Position numbers and translations under genes: made by a program. A stretch of 64,000 nt of DNA from a virus. This document shows positions 30,897 through 38,681 of this stretch, piece by piece. The notes under the pieces were generated by a model. The model saw nothing but the letters and a program-made list of their open reading frames with translations. It did not search any database and had not been told where the DNA came from. The stretch is from IMG/VR virus record IMGVR_UViG_3300017963_000190, positions 1 through 64,000 of that record, one strand, 5' to 3'. Position 1 is the first letter of the stretch. Each line of letters opens with the position of its first letter.

Positions 30897-30996
30897 GTAG
30901 GAAAGTGAGCAGCCGAGCAAGCGACCTTCCCGGTATGCCCTAGGCTGTGCACCGCTAAGGGCTGCGTGGGGTCGGCGGATTGCTCGGTCTACTCTA
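30897..30996 (-). ncRNA. structured small RNA candidate
   Basis: A promoter (31003-31030) reads into about 100 nt without ribosome site or open frame. The RNA folds as a long hairpin: CCGAGCAA with TTGCTCGG, then GACC/GGTCG, and an inner GCCCT/AGGGC (30937-30962). It sits between two protein genes and ends at element copy 15. Confidence 0.5.
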
Positions 30997-31002
30997 ACCG
31001 TT

Positions 31003-31030
31003 ATGATAAGCGGTTATTATACGTTGTCAA
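31003..31030 (-). promoter_or_regulatory. promoter of small RNA
   Basis: TTGACA-16-TATCAT, 3 bp after the stop of the upstream gene. Confidence 0.6.
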
Positions 31031-31033
31031 GTT

Positions 31034-31453
31034 TTACAGATACCCCAGGGCACGCCCCCACCGCTTCACACCGTGGTGCTCCGCCTTGGGAATGCAGTCG
31101 GCGATAGCTTCGGCGATGGCCATACCGCGATCCTGGGCGACCTTGACGCGCTCGTTATCGTACCCGTCGCTTTCCGCGTCCAAGTAGAACGTGGCGCTAA
31201 AGGGCATACACTGATGTTCACCCCGAGGGGAACACAGGAAAGCAGCCAGACGCCACGCGTAATAGATGAGCCCTTGACGGTTGCGCTTGTCCTTGGCCAC
31301 CTTGTAGGGCTGCTTAGGGCTGGACGCGCGCAGACGGCCCTTGTTCTTCCCACGGGATACCAAAGCCCCCTGGGCAATGAAGAAATCCTCGGCGCTCAGC
31401 TTGGCCCTGAGGGCTTCCACGTTGACCATTGGCATTTGACTGGTGAAATACAT
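31034..31453 (-). CDS. hypothetical protein
   Basis: A 139-residue protein with a basic centre and a C-terminal helical part (RGMAIAEAIADCIPKAEHHG). Start set by CCGGAGGTAGCCAG. No recognised domain. Confidence 0.75.
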   Translation of the reverse strand: MYFTSQMPMVNVEALRAKLSAEDFFIAQGALVSRGKNKGRLRASSPKQPYKVAKDKRNRQGLIYYAWRLAAFLCSPRGEHQCMPFSATFYLDAESDGYDNERVKVAQDRGMAIAEAIADCIPKAEHHGVKRWGRALGYL

Positions 31454-31506
31454 CTGGCTACCTCCGGTTTAGCGGGGTTGGTTTAGTTTCTCCCGCTGTG
31501 AAAACA

Positions 31507-31534
31507 AATATAAGCACGCTTGATACGGTGTCAA
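31507..31534 (-). promoter_or_regulatory. promoter
   Basis: TTGACA-16-TATATT with dyad TTGACACCGTATCAA. Confidence 0.75.
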
Positions 31535-31580
31535 TATGGACAAGCGAAAAAGAAAAAAGAAATAAAGCGCACGATGCCCC

Positions 31581-31621
31581 TTGCCAAATTCGTTTTCGTG
31601 GTAACGCGTGAAGGTTAAACC
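31581..31621 (+). repeat. 41-bp element, copy 16
   Basis: TTGCC left box, GTGAAGG and GGTTAAACC; 46 bp from the -35 at 31529-31534. Confidence 0.9.
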
Positions 31622-31637
31622 CTACCCGCAGACAAAA

Positions 31638-31706
31638 ACGGACCGGCTAGCGTAACTGCCACGGGGCAAGGAATAGGACCCCGCTTGAAACCGCTAGCCG
31701 GTCCGT
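31638..31706 (-). terminator. strong intrinsic terminator
   Basis: Perfect 15-bp stem ACGGACCGGCTAGCG/CGCTAGCCGGTCCGT with a structured loop and TTTTTGTC tail on the minus strand. Confidence 0.8.
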
Positions 31707-31715
31707 GCGCGCTTT

Positions 31716-31979
31716 TTAGAGCGCCTTGGCTGTGGCGCTTTCCAGCTCCACCAAGTCTGCCATGACGGCTTCCGAGTCGCCCCCGAAACCGGAGATGGTA
31801 ACCCAGCCACCCTTGCCCCGGAGCACCCAGCACCCGTTACGGGTTACCTCGGGCGTGCCCCCGTGGTATCTGTCATTGGGCCGCAAGAGGGCGTCGATCA
31901 GCTCCCGCTTGGCCTGGACCTTCACGGCCGTGTCCGAGATAACGGTGAATTTGACTTCGTTGGTTGTCGTGGTGGCCAT
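31716..31979 (-). CDS. hypothetical protein
   Basis: An 87-residue protein with beta strands and a Gly-rich loop (GKGGWVTISGFGGD). Start set by CCGGAGGTAAGACA. Single-gene unit. Confidence 0.75.
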   Translation of the reverse strand: MATTTTNEVKFTVISDTAVKVQAKRELIDALLRPNDRYHGGTPEVTRNGCWVLRGKGGWVTISGFGGDSEAVMADLVELESATAKAL

Positions 31980-32030
31980 TGTCTTACCTCCGGCGGGGCT
32001 GGTTGGTTTATTTTCTCCCGCGTTAGATAC

Positions 32031-32058
32031 AAGATAAACACTATTGACAACGTAACAA
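32031..32058 (-). promoter_or_regulatory. promoter
   Basis: TTGTTA-16-TATCTT, reversed dyad. Confidence 0.7.
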
Positions 32059-32113
32059 GGGGCAAAAGGAAGAAAATCGAAAATAGTTTTTACGAAAAAG
32101 TGACCTGTAAGAC

Positions 32114-32154
32114 TTGACGCGATGGATTTAATGGTAACGCGTGAGGGTTTAACC
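32114..32154 (+). repeat. 41-bp element, copy 17
   Basis: Full match; 55 bp from the -35 at 32053-32058. Confidence 0.9.
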
Positions 32155-32163
32155 CTTTATGGG

Positions 32164-32287
32164 GTGGGCTCGCGGGGTGCGCGGATCCCCTTCTACGGTG
32201 TTAGTCCTGTAAGAGCGTGGATTAGGGATCCGTTGGGGTGGATCTAGTAACGGATCCCCATTTTGTATAGAGCCGGGGTGGCCCTAG
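32164..32287 (-). repeat. duplicated 3' module, copy A
   Basis: GGGCTCGCGGGGTGCGCGG, a GGATCCCC block, GTGTTAGTCCTGTAA and TTTTGTATAGAGCCGGGG recur nearly unchanged at 34984-35125. It lies 3' of the gene ending at 32297. Confidence 0.75.
32261..32272 (+). repeat. TTTTGTATAGAG motif
   Basis: Exact copy, 3' of the gene ending at 32297. Confidence 0.7.
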
Positions 32288-32296
32288 TAGAGCGGA

Positions 32297-32944
32297 TTAA
32301 AGCTCCGACAAGGGGGGATCTTCGTCGGGGTTGTCCTTTTCCCACTGCTCGCGCGCCATTTGGGATCTATGTTGCGCCATGACGTGGTGCTCCCCCTTGG
32401 AGATCAGATAGCGACGCAGCCGTTCTGTCCTGCAATCCAAGCAATCGCAGTCAATCTCTTCCCATAAGCTGAATTCCTCACTGTAGCGATCCAGCTCCCC
32501 TTGTTCCAGCGTTAGGGAGTTGAGGGGGATTGAGGTATCAGCGTAATAGGCTGAGAAAAACAGGTATTGCTTCGTGACACACAGCCGGGGCATTTCGGTC
32601 CTGATGTTTTCGTCGCCAGTGCATGCTTCGGTGATGGCATTGTACAGTTTGGGATCCTCATCTTGATCTACAACGAAGGTCTCGTGCTCCAAGAGGGCAT
32701 CCATTAGACGCTCCGGGATACTACCGGCCATTGGGTGAAACCACATGGCCTCTGTGTCGACCAATTCGATCAGCTGGATCCCCGGCGCCGCTTCCTGGGC
32801 GCGCTCGAAAGCTCCCAGGGCTTCCTGCAATCGGTTGGCGATGATGGGATCCCAGCGGATCACACAGGCTAGGGGATCTGCAGCGTCGCCTTGACCCAGC
32901 TCGTTAGCGTAGATCACCAGGTACTTGTTCATAGTGGCGGTCAT
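32297..32944 (-). CDS. NKYLVIYA-family paralogue
   Basis: A 215-residue protein. Its N-terminal part (NKYLVIYANELG, PLACVI, then IQLIELVDTEAMWFHP) matches the 46723-47199 protein and, more weakly, those at 33572 and 34302. The C-terminus is acidic with CDCLDC. Function unknown. A second Met (codon 5) could be the start. Confidence 0.75.
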   Translation of the reverse strand: MTATMNKYLVIYANELGQGDAADPLACVIRWDPIIANRLQEALGAFERAQEAAPGIQLIELVDTEAMWFHPMAGSIPERLMDALLEHETFVVDQDEDPKLYNAITEACTGDENIRTEMPRLCVTKQYLFFSAYYADTSIPLNSLTLEQGELDRYSEEFSLWEEIDCDCLDCRTERLRRYLISKGEHHVMAQHRSQMAREQWEKDNPDEDPPLSEL

Positions 32945-32954
32945 GGTTGATCTC

Positions 32955-33473
32955 CTAGGCGGCTTTGGCCGGTTTCCATTTCTTGGGGATGCGCCCCTCG
33001 AAAATCATTTTGTCCTGGGGCTTCGTGGTGAGCTTATCCCAGAGCTTGCGGTTTTCGGTAGTGTCCCCAGGGGTCTCGTAGGCTTCAACGGCGCCGTCGC
33101 GGATCACATAGGCATATGCAATATCCGCATTGATCCAGGGGTGGATACAGAATCCCAGAAAATCGTTGCCGTTGGTATCGAAGATCTGCTTAATGTAGGT
33201 GCTCTTGGGCATGCTTGGATTGTTCTCTTCGTAGGCCCGCTCTTTTTCCGCGTAGGCCAGGCGATCCTCTGCAGCTCTTTGCACCAGGAACACTAGCAGC
33301 TGGGCGGCGTAATGACCGATGTCAAAATAGCCGCGGCGCTCCCGATACAGCTTGGAGAACTCGGCGATCAGTGGCACCATTTCCTCAGGGTAGCCGTCGC
33401 TGTGGATGTACAGATACACAGGGGTATCCAAGGACATGGTCTCTTCAATGATGATGTTGGCTCGCGTACCCAT
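32955..33473 (-). CDS. MGTR-family phage/plasmid protein
   Basis: A 172-residue protein that begins MGTRANIIIE and has VYLYIHSDGYPEEMVPLI, the two hallmark blocks of an orphan family in phages and bacteria (MGTRxxI, then LYxHxDGYP). The family has no known activity to my knowledge. GGAGGTAGAAGCC precedes the start. Confidence 0.85.
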   Translation of the reverse strand: MGTRANIIIEETMSLDTPVYLYIHSDGYPEEMVPLIAEFSKLYRERRGYFDIGHYAAQLLVFLVQRAAEDRLAYAEKERAYEENNPSMPKSTYIKQIFDTNGNDFLGFCIHPWINADIAYAYVIRDGAVEAYETPGDTTENRKLWDKLTTKPQDKMIFEGRIPKKWKPAKAA

Positions 33474-33524
33474 GGCTTCTACCTCCGGTTGCTTGCGGGG
33501 TGGTTTGTGTCCCGCGTTAGATAC

Positions 33525-33552
33525 AAGATAAGTCGCTTTGATACGCTGTCAA
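33525..33552 (-). promoter_or_regulatory. promoter
   Basis: TTGACA-16-TATCTT with dyad TTGACAGCGTATCAA. No 41-bp element; the next stop is 20 bp away. Confidence 0.75.
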
Positions 33553-33571
33553 GTTTGACGCGCAACAAAAA

Positions 33572-34309
33572 TCATTTTTCTCGGTTACTGTAGCAACGCG
33601 GGCAGTGCCAGCCTTCCTTGTGAGGGGTAAAGGTATGGTTGTCTCCTGTGGTCCCGCAGGTATCGCACGTAAGCGTTGCCAGCTCCCGCCACTCGTGATA
33701 GCATATCTCGCATGCTACGGTGACTGTGCCGTACTCTCGGGGCCTATCAGACAGCATACAGTCATGTTCTGCGCCGCACTTGGGGCAGTTGACTTGTGGG
33801 TCCTTGGTAAGCTCCGCCGCTTCCATGATATGGGTAAGGAGTCGGGAGTTAATTGGACCGGCTACCATACGCTTACCTGATTTGTGGGTGGCGGTGTAGG
33901 CTATGCGCCCCAAGAGTAAAGTGTGGGAGACTTCTACTGCGTAGCTCTCCATGGATATCACAGCGCCACCGGCTTTAATGCGCACTTGGCTTTGCGCGAG
34001 GATATGCTTGCCCTCGGGGGTGTTGGGATCAATTTCCACGGGGCCGTCAAGGTCCGTAACGGATTTAACGATGGGTTTTACCCCTGGCACGTTTTCATCT
34101 AGGGAGTAGAGATCAATCCACGTCGCCCAATTGTCGGTAAACACCAAACGTTCTAGGGAATGGTGCTCGTGTAGTGAGCTGTGCAGAAAAGAGATCCGCT
34201 CTAGCAGCTCGTGTGCATACTTCGGCACCATATGAACTAGCACCGCTGGTCCGTATTGCAGCCCGTAATAGTCACCAGGCAGTAGTAGGATCGTGGTGGG
34301 GTCAGGCAT
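33572..34309 (-). CDS. paralogue domain fused to zinc ribbons
   Basis: A 245-residue protein. Residues 5-75 (GPAVLVHMVPKYAHELLERI ... WIDLYSLDENVPGV) match the protein encoded next to it (34302-34817). The last 80 residues (NCPKCGAEHDC, CEICYHEW, CDTCG, CPRCYSNREK) closely match the N-terminus of the 37899-38504 protein. It is therefore a fusion of two modules found separately nearby. Confidence 0.8.
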   Translation of the reverse strand: MPDPTTILLLPGDYYGLQYGPAVLVHMVPKYAHELLERISFLHSSLHEHHSLERLVFTDNWATWIDLYSLDENVPGVKPIVKSVTDLDGPVEIDPNTPEGKHILAQSQVRIKAGGAVISMESYAVEVSHTLLLGRIAYTATHKSGKRMVAGPINSRLLTHIMEAAELTKDPQVNCPKCGAEHDCMLSDRPREYGTVTVACEICYHEWRELATLTCDTCGTTGDNHTFTPHKEGWHCPRCYSNREK

Positions 34310-34817
34310 CGCTCTTATCTCCGGTAGCAGTGGCTTGCTCTAGCAGCCACGCGGGCCGTAGGGCTTCGGTCTCCAGGTGCCTATCGCCCAAGTTTGCGCT
34401 GTAATACACGTAACCAGGGGAAATAGGGCTAGCGTAGACCTTCGCGCGGTTACCGTCTGCTTTTAACGCAGCTCCCCCGTGGTCTGTGCGCTCCCGGCTT
34501 TGCTTGATGACGTGTTCGCCTGCGGTAGTGGTGGGGTCTACGCGTACACAGTAGTCGCGGTCGCCCTCTGGGTCCATGTCCACAACCCCCGGGATGTTAT
34601 AGTCCAGGGAGTTAAGGTCAACCCATACCCCTTGATTCTCGTAGTAGGCCATACTCGATAGACCATTGTCCTCTAAACTGCGGAAGATATCCACGCGGTT
34701 TAGCAGCTGCTTTGCATACTCCGAGTCAAATTCGAGGAGCAATGCAGGGGACTCGTTGCCAGTGTTGGGAGTAACGCTCGCATGCACTAGCAGATAGGTG
34801 GTTTTCTTGCGTGGCAT
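34302..34817 (-). CDS. paralogue of the 33572-34309 N-terminal domain
   Basis: A 171-residue protein. TTYLLVHAS, LLEFDSEYAKQLLNRVDIF and VWVDLNSLDYNIPGV match its neighbour, without the zinc ribbons. Start set by ACCGGAGGTAAGA; the end overlaps the next start by 8 bp. Confidence 0.75.
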   Translation of the reverse strand: MPRKKTTYLLVHASVTPNTGNESPALLLEFDSEYAKQLLNRVDIFRSLEDNGLSSMAYYENQGVWVDLNSLDYNIPGVVDMDPEGDRDYCVRVDPTTTAGEHVIKQSRERTDHGGAALKADGNRAKVYASPISPGYVYYSANLGDRHLETEALRPAWLLEQATATGDKSDA

Positions 34818-34861
34818 TCTTACCTCCGGTTGCGGCGATTAGTTTCTCCCGCCGTGCAAAT

Positions 34862-34889
34862 AGTTTAAGCACTATTGACAGCGAGTCAA
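34862..34889 (-). promoter_or_regulatory. promoter
   Basis: TTGACT-16-TAAACT. Confidence 0.6.
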
Positions 34890-34952
34890 GGCGGCTTAGC
34901 AAGAAAATCGAAAAAGAATCGAAAGAAAATACGTAAAAATAGACGCCAGGGG

Positions 34953-34992
34953 TTGACGGGGACGAAAAGATGGTAACACGTGGGGTTAAACC
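34953..34992 (+). repeat. 41-bp element, copy 18
   Basis: 40 bp: one base lost (GTGGGGTTAAACC) and TAACACG centre; 63 bp from the -35 at 34884-34889. Confidence 0.85.
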
Positions 34993-35125
34993 CTTCAGGA
35001 CCAGGGGCTCGCGGGGTGCGCGGATCCCCTTCCACGGTGTTAGTCCTGTAAACGGATCTAGTGGCGGGCTAGGGGATCCATTTTAGCTCGGATCCCCATT
35101 TTGTATAGAGCCGGGGTGGCCCTTG
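34984..35125 (-). repeat. duplicated 3' module, copy B
   Basis: Near-copy of 32164-32287, including GTGTTAGTCCTGTAA and the TTTTGTATAGAGCCGGGG end; 3' of the gene ending at 35130. Confidence 0.75.
35099..35110 (+). repeat. TTTTGTATAGAG motif
   Basis: Exact copy inside module B. Confidence 0.7.
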
Positions 35126-35129
35126 GGGA

Positions 35130-35531
35130 TCAATAGCTAGTGCCGTAAGCAGCGAAATCCTCACAGTCCAGCTTTTCGCCACGTAGGATCTGCTCTAGCA
35201 CCTCGATTATGCGTTTCTCGTCATCACTGTAGCCCGCAATACCCTGGCTAAGCTTAGCCATGATCTTGTAGTACCGCAGATTGTTGACCAGCGTGGCCAT
35301 GATATCGTCCGAGCACGCTTTCATCAGCTCGTTGGTACGCTCGAAGTGCTCCAGCTCGTTCTGCAAGGGCCGTAGGCGTTCTACCACGTCACTTACGCCC
35401 GCGTGATAGCCCTTATCGAGGTAGCGACTGTGCTTTTCGGTGCTAGGGAACAAGGAACGGCCTCGCTTGTAGCAGCCCCTAACCACGTCCCGGAGTTGCT
35501 CAGTCAATGATTTCTCGTTGTCGGTTGTCAT
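35130..35531 (-). CDS. helical protein, tandem paralogue
   Basis: A 133-residue helical protein. Residues about 50-85 (LRPLQNELEHFERTN, KACSDDIMATLVNNL) are very close to those of the gene upstream of it (35542-35928). Tandem duplication. Function unknown. Confidence 0.75.
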   Translation of the reverse strand: MTTDNEKSLTEQLRDVVRGCYKRGRSLFPSTEKHSRYLDKGYHAGVSDVVERLRPLQNELEHFERTNELMKACSDDIMATLVNNLRYYKIMAKLSQGIAGYSDDEKRIIEVLEQILRGEKLDCEDFAAYGTSY

Positions 35532-35541
35532 GATGGATCTC

Positions 35542-35928
35542 CTAAAGCCTAAACTCGTATTTCTCGCCCTTCAAACAATCCTCAAGGGCTTTGATAGCAC
35601 AGTCGGTGCCGTAGGTGGGCTCACCTTCACAGCTGAGGACCGAGCGAGTGTTGCGGTACACCTTCAGATTGTTGACCAGGGTGGCCACGATATCATCCGA
35701 GCAGGCCGCTAGCACGTTGTCTGTGCGCTCGAAATGCTCCACGTCTTGACGTAGGGGCAGGAGCTTATCCGCCACGTGACGCACGCCGCACATAAAGCCC
35801 AGCTTGTACTCCCGGCTAGCGGTTTCCAGGCCGCCGCCGTTGAAGGTGCGGGCGAGTTGGTTAGCGTACTGAATAACGCCTAGGAGACGAGCGGACAGGG
35901 AATCGGGTTTGCGTTGTGTGTTGGCCAT
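35542..35928 (-). CDS. helical protein, tandem paralogue
   Basis: A 128-residue protein with LLPLRQDVEHFERTD and AACSDDIVATLVNNL, the same core as the next gene. GGAGGAAAGATC precedes the start. Co-transcribed with 35945-36175. Confidence 0.75.
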   Translation of the reverse strand: MANTQRKPDSLSARLLGVIQYANQLARTFNGGGLETASREYKLGFMCGVRHVADKLLPLRQDVEHFERTDNVLAACSDDIVATLVNNLKVYRNTRSVLSCEGEPTYGTDCAIKALEDCLKGEKYEFRL

Positions 35929-35944
35929 TGATCTTTCCTCCGGT

Positions 35945-36175
35945 TTAGGCGAGCACTGCCATAGCAGCGTTTACACCGTCCACATAGGGATCACTATCCA
36001 CGTCAATTCCGGCGCAGGCGTGAGCCAGGATCATGGACACAACGGCTTCCACGCCTTCGTTGTGTCGCGAGATATCGAGCACCTTGGGCAGCTTCACAGA
36101 TCCAGCCCCGGTGTCCGTGTCGGCTTCCACGATGATATCGCCGAAGGGCGTGGAAATTATCATTGTCTTTTGCAT
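35945..36175 (-). CDS. hypothetical protein
   Basis: A 76-residue protein, beta hairpin then helix (STPFGDIIVEADTD). Start set by CCGGAGGTAACAAGCC. Function unknown. Confidence 0.75.
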   Translation of the reverse strand: MQKTMIISTPFGDIIVEADTDTGAGSVKLPKVLDISRHNEGVEAVVSMILAHACAGIDVDSDPYVDGVNAAMAVLA

Positions 36176-36237
36176 GGCTTGTTACCTCCGGTTGCGGCGG
36201 GGTGGTTTATCTCGCTTTCGCGGCCCGCTGTGCAACA

Positions 36238-36265
36238 AACATAAGTCGCTTTGATACGGTGTCAA
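36238..36265 (-). promoter_or_regulatory. promoter
   Basis: TTGACA-16-TATGTT with dyad TTGACACCGTATCAA. No 41-bp element. Confidence 0.75.
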
Positions 36266-36268
36266 GTC

Positions 36269-36865
36269 TTACGCGCAAGAAAAAGCGAAATGGGTTTGGG
36301 GATCCGAAAGCTCCGCCTCTTCCATGGCTTCCTTGACTACCTCTGGATCTACTTCGCCGTAGAATCCCCAGCAGGAGTCAACGATCTCGCCGTCGCGTTC
36401 GATCTGGTAGCCGTAGACGTTCCCTTGCAGGTAATCGTCCAGGAGCTTGACGGTGGATCTCATGATCTCTTCTAGGAAGCGCCTACGCTTGGCGCTGATT
36501 TTTTCCCACTGATAGATTTGACGCGCTTCCCTACAGGTAATGAAGATCCACCCGATCTGGCCGCTATCCCAAGGGCAACCGAAACCCGTGGTATTAACGG
36601 ACAAGCCGGAGTGATCTATCATGTAGATCGGCAACCGGACCACGGGGTGGGATTTACAGTAATCCTCGAAGTCATGGGGAGTAGCGAAGTCGTTGCAATT
36701 TCCGAAGTCATAGCCACGATGCCACATAACCACGCGCACGTCGTGATCCCATTCCTGGATCGGGTTTTCCGCATAGCCTGGATCGTCCAGCATGAATTTG
36801 ATTGTGGCTCCACAGTGAGTGAAGGGCTTGAAGGGATTCGCTAAGATTGCTTCCATCGTATTCAT
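36269..36865 (-). CDS. conserved phage/plasmid protein (NTTGFGCPWDSGQ family)
   Basis: A 198-residue protein. FATPHDFEDYC, LPIYMIDHSG, VNTTGFGCPWDSGQIGWIF and DSCWGFYGE are conserved blocks of a broad orphan family in phages and Gram-positive or proteobacterial genomes. The invariant His, Asp, Cys and Trp residues suggest an enzyme, but no activity is known to me. Start set by CGGAGGTAACAATC. Confidence 0.85.
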   Translation of the reverse strand: MNTMEAILANPFKPFTHCGATIKFMLDDPGYAENPIQEWDHDVRVVMWHRGYDFGNCNDFATPHDFEDYCKSHPVVRLPIYMIDHSGLSVNTTGFGCPWDSGQIGWIFITCREARQIYQWEKISAKRRRFLEEIMRSTVKLLDDYLQGNVYGYQIERDGEIVDSCWGFYGEVDPEVVKEAMEEAELSDPQTHFAFSCA

Positions 36866-36881
36866 GATTGTTACCTCCGGC

Positions 36882-37088
36882 TTAGTCTTCGTTGCGGCTG
36901 TTCATAGCGCCCAGAATAGCGCCCATGACGCCTTCGGGATCCTCGGCCCATTCCTGGGAATCCCAGTAGGCCACCTCGCCCACAATTGGATCCACAATGC
37001 GCACGTAAGCACACGGTTCTGGATACGACGGGCACCGCAGTTCTGCACCCGTTTCGAGGGGGATCTTGGTTTCGTTGCTACTTGGCAT
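36882..37088 (-). CDS. hypothetical acidic protein
   Basis: A 68-residue protein with CPSYPEPCAYVRI near the centre. Start set by CCGGAGGTAAGAGCC. First gene of its unit; the NTTGFGCPW gene follows. Confidence 0.7.
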   Translation of the reverse strand: MPSSNETKIPLETGAELRCPSYPEPCAYVRIVDPIVGEVAYWDSQEWAEDPEGVMGAILGAMNSRNED

Positions 37089-37136
37089 GGCTCTTACCTC
37101 CGGTTAGCGGGGGTTGGTTTCTCCCGCCGTGCAACT

Positions 37137-37164
37137 AACATAAGCACTATTGACAGCGTAACAA
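37137..37164 (-). promoter_or_regulatory. promoter
   Basis: TTGTTA-16-TATGTT, reversed dyad. Confidence 0.7.
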
Positions 37165-37200
37165 GGGGCGCAACGAAAATAAATAAAAATAGTTTAGGGG

Positions 37201-37241
37201 TTGACGGCCCGCGGATCGTGGTAACGCGTGACGGTTTAACC
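37201..37241 (+). repeat. 41-bp element, copy 19
   Basis: ACGGTTTAACCGT: left and right flanks changed together, extending the palindrome to 13 bp; 36 bp from the -35 at 37159-37164. Confidence 0.9.
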
Positions 37242-37271
37242 GTGGCCGGAGCGGGGCCGTAGCCCCAGGGC

Positions 37272-37574
37272 TTACCAGTCGAACACGGGGAGCTGCACAG
37301 CCTGGGGCACCGTTGCGTCAAAACGGACAAACGAGCACCCTTCGTCGAAGGCTAGACCGATGATCTCACAAAATGAATCGCTGAACCCAGCGCTGCGCAG
37401 ATCTGCTAAGCGCTCAGCAATGCTCTGCCCCGGGCAGTTGATCTGTACCAGCCACCCCGCGCGTTCGATAGGATAGACCAGCACCCACCCTTTCAACTCC
37501 TGCATTAACTGTTGATCTTCCCGGGTGTGGTGCGATGGGGACACTCGCATAGTGGTTTCTATTCGTGGGAACAT
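37272..37574 (-). CDS. VRFD-domain protein, stand-alone
   Basis: A 100-residue protein. GWLVQINCPGQSIAERLADL, GFSDSFCEII and CSFVRFDATVPQAVQLPVFDW match the C-terminal third of the 37899-38504 protein. Here the domain stands alone. Function unknown. GGAGGTGATCT precedes the start. Confidence 0.75.
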   Translation of the reverse strand: MFPRIETTMRVSPSHHTREDQQLMQELKGWVLVYPIERAGWLVQINCPGQSIAERLADLRSAGFSDSFCEIIGLAFDEGCSFVRFDATVPQAVQLPVFDW

Positions 37575-37587
37575 AGATCACCTCCGA

Positions 37588-37809
37588 CTAGGGCTTGAAA
37601 GCTGTGTCGTTGGCTTCTAGCCACTTCAGGAATTCCGGTGGATACTCCAGGCCACCCGAGCCTATCTCAGCGTCCCGCACCGCCGCCTGGATACGCCCCA
37701 AGTATTTGAAGGGCAAGCGGTAAGTGTAGTAATTGGAAGGCGCTTTGGAGCGCTTGAGTTTCCACACGCCGGTCTGGGGCGTGAAGTACAGGTGCTCGTT
37801 TTTAGACAT
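37588..37809 (-). CDS. hypothetical basic protein
   Basis: A 73-residue protein, Tyr- and Lys-rich. Start set by ACCGGAGGTAAAGCCA. First gene of the unit with the VRFD-domain gene. Confidence 0.7.
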   Translation of the reverse strand: MSKNEHLYFTPQTGVWKLKRSKAPSNYYTYRLPFKYLGRIQAAVRDAEIGSGGLEYPPEFLKWLEANDTAFKP

Positions 37810-37855
37810 TGGCTTTACCTCCGGTTGGCGTTGGTTTTCTTGCGCCGTTAGATAC

Positions 37856-37883
37856 AAGGTAATCATCCTTGTTACGGTGTCAA
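37856..37883 (-). promoter_or_regulatory. promoter
   Basis: TTGACA-16-TACCTT with dyad TTGACACCGTAACAA. No 41-bp element. Confidence 0.7.
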
Positions 37884-37898
37884 TAGGCAGATTGACTT

Positions 37899-38504
37899 TT
37901 ACCAGTTATACGTGGGGAATCCGTCAAGCACGGTGGCGTCGCAGTCGAAACGAACGTGCGTACACTGGTTTTTGTGCGCCGCTTCCAGGATGTTGCGAAA
38001 GGCTTTGCTGAAACCGTAGTGTTTAAGGGTCTCCAGGTATTCGTCCAAACCCACCTGGGGCACGTAGACAATGTGCCCCTCACCCAGAAACGTTGCCACG
38101 TCCGGGTTATCGTCCATCAGCTCGTTGTCCAGCTCGCTATGGTGGGCGGTGGAAATGGTGAGTACCCGGGTAATGCAGTCCTGGATCGTGGACCCTTCGG
38201 GCTTGTAGGGCTTGTTACGCTTGGAGTAGCAGCATTCACCGTACCATTGGCCATCGTGGGGAGTAGCGGAGTGAGTAGGCGCCGGCTTACCACAACGGCA
38301 ACAGGTGATCTCCAAGGGCTCTTTCCACTCGTGATGGCAGATCTCACAATCTAGCACGATGTAATCCTTGCCCACAAAACCATCCCACAGGATACACTCG
38401 TATTCCACCCCGCACTTGGGGCAGTTGGCTTGGGGATCCATCATTTCCAGCTCGTCTTCGATCTCCTGGATTACTTCCTGCGTGGTCTTTTGATCGGTCG
38501 TCAT
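37899..38504 (-). CDS. zinc ribbons fused to VRFD domain
   Basis: A 201-residue protein. NCPKCGVEYEC, CEICHHEW, CCRCG and CCYSKRNK (residues about 26-95) match the C-terminus of the 33572-34309 protein; the last 60 residues (HIVYVPQVGLDEYLETL ... HVRFDCDATVLDGFPTYNW) match the 37272-37574 protein. A second product of domain shuffling. Confidence 0.8.
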   Translation of the reverse strand: MTTDQKTTQEVIQEIEDELEMMDPQANCPKCGVEYECILWDGFVGKDYIVLDCEICHHEWKEPLEITCCRCGKPAPTHSATPHDGQWYGECCYSKRNKPYKPEGSTIQDCITRVLTISTAHHSELDNELMDDNPDVATFLGEGHIVYVPQVGLDEYLETLKHYGFSKAFRNILEAAHKNQCTHVRFDCDATVLDGFPTYNW

Positions 38505-38548
38505 TGGCTTTACCTCCGGTTGGCGTTGGTTTCTTCCGCCGTGCAAAT

Positions 38549-38576
38549 AAGATAAGTCGCTTTGATACGGTGTCAA
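38549..38576 (-). promoter_or_regulatory. promoter
   Basis: TTGACA-16-TATCTT with dyad TTGACACCGTATCAA. Confidence 0.75.
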
Positions 38577-38621
38577 GTCTTACGCGCAGAAAATAAAAAC
38601 AAATAAAAGCACGGTGGCCCC

Positions 38622-38662
38622 TTGACCGAGCTCGGATCGTGGTAACGCGTGAGGGTTTAACC
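38622..38662 (+). repeat. 41-bp element, copy 20
   Basis: Full match; 45 bp from the -35 at 38571-38576. Confidence 0.9.
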
Positions 38663-38681
38663 CATGGTGCGGAAGAAAAAG

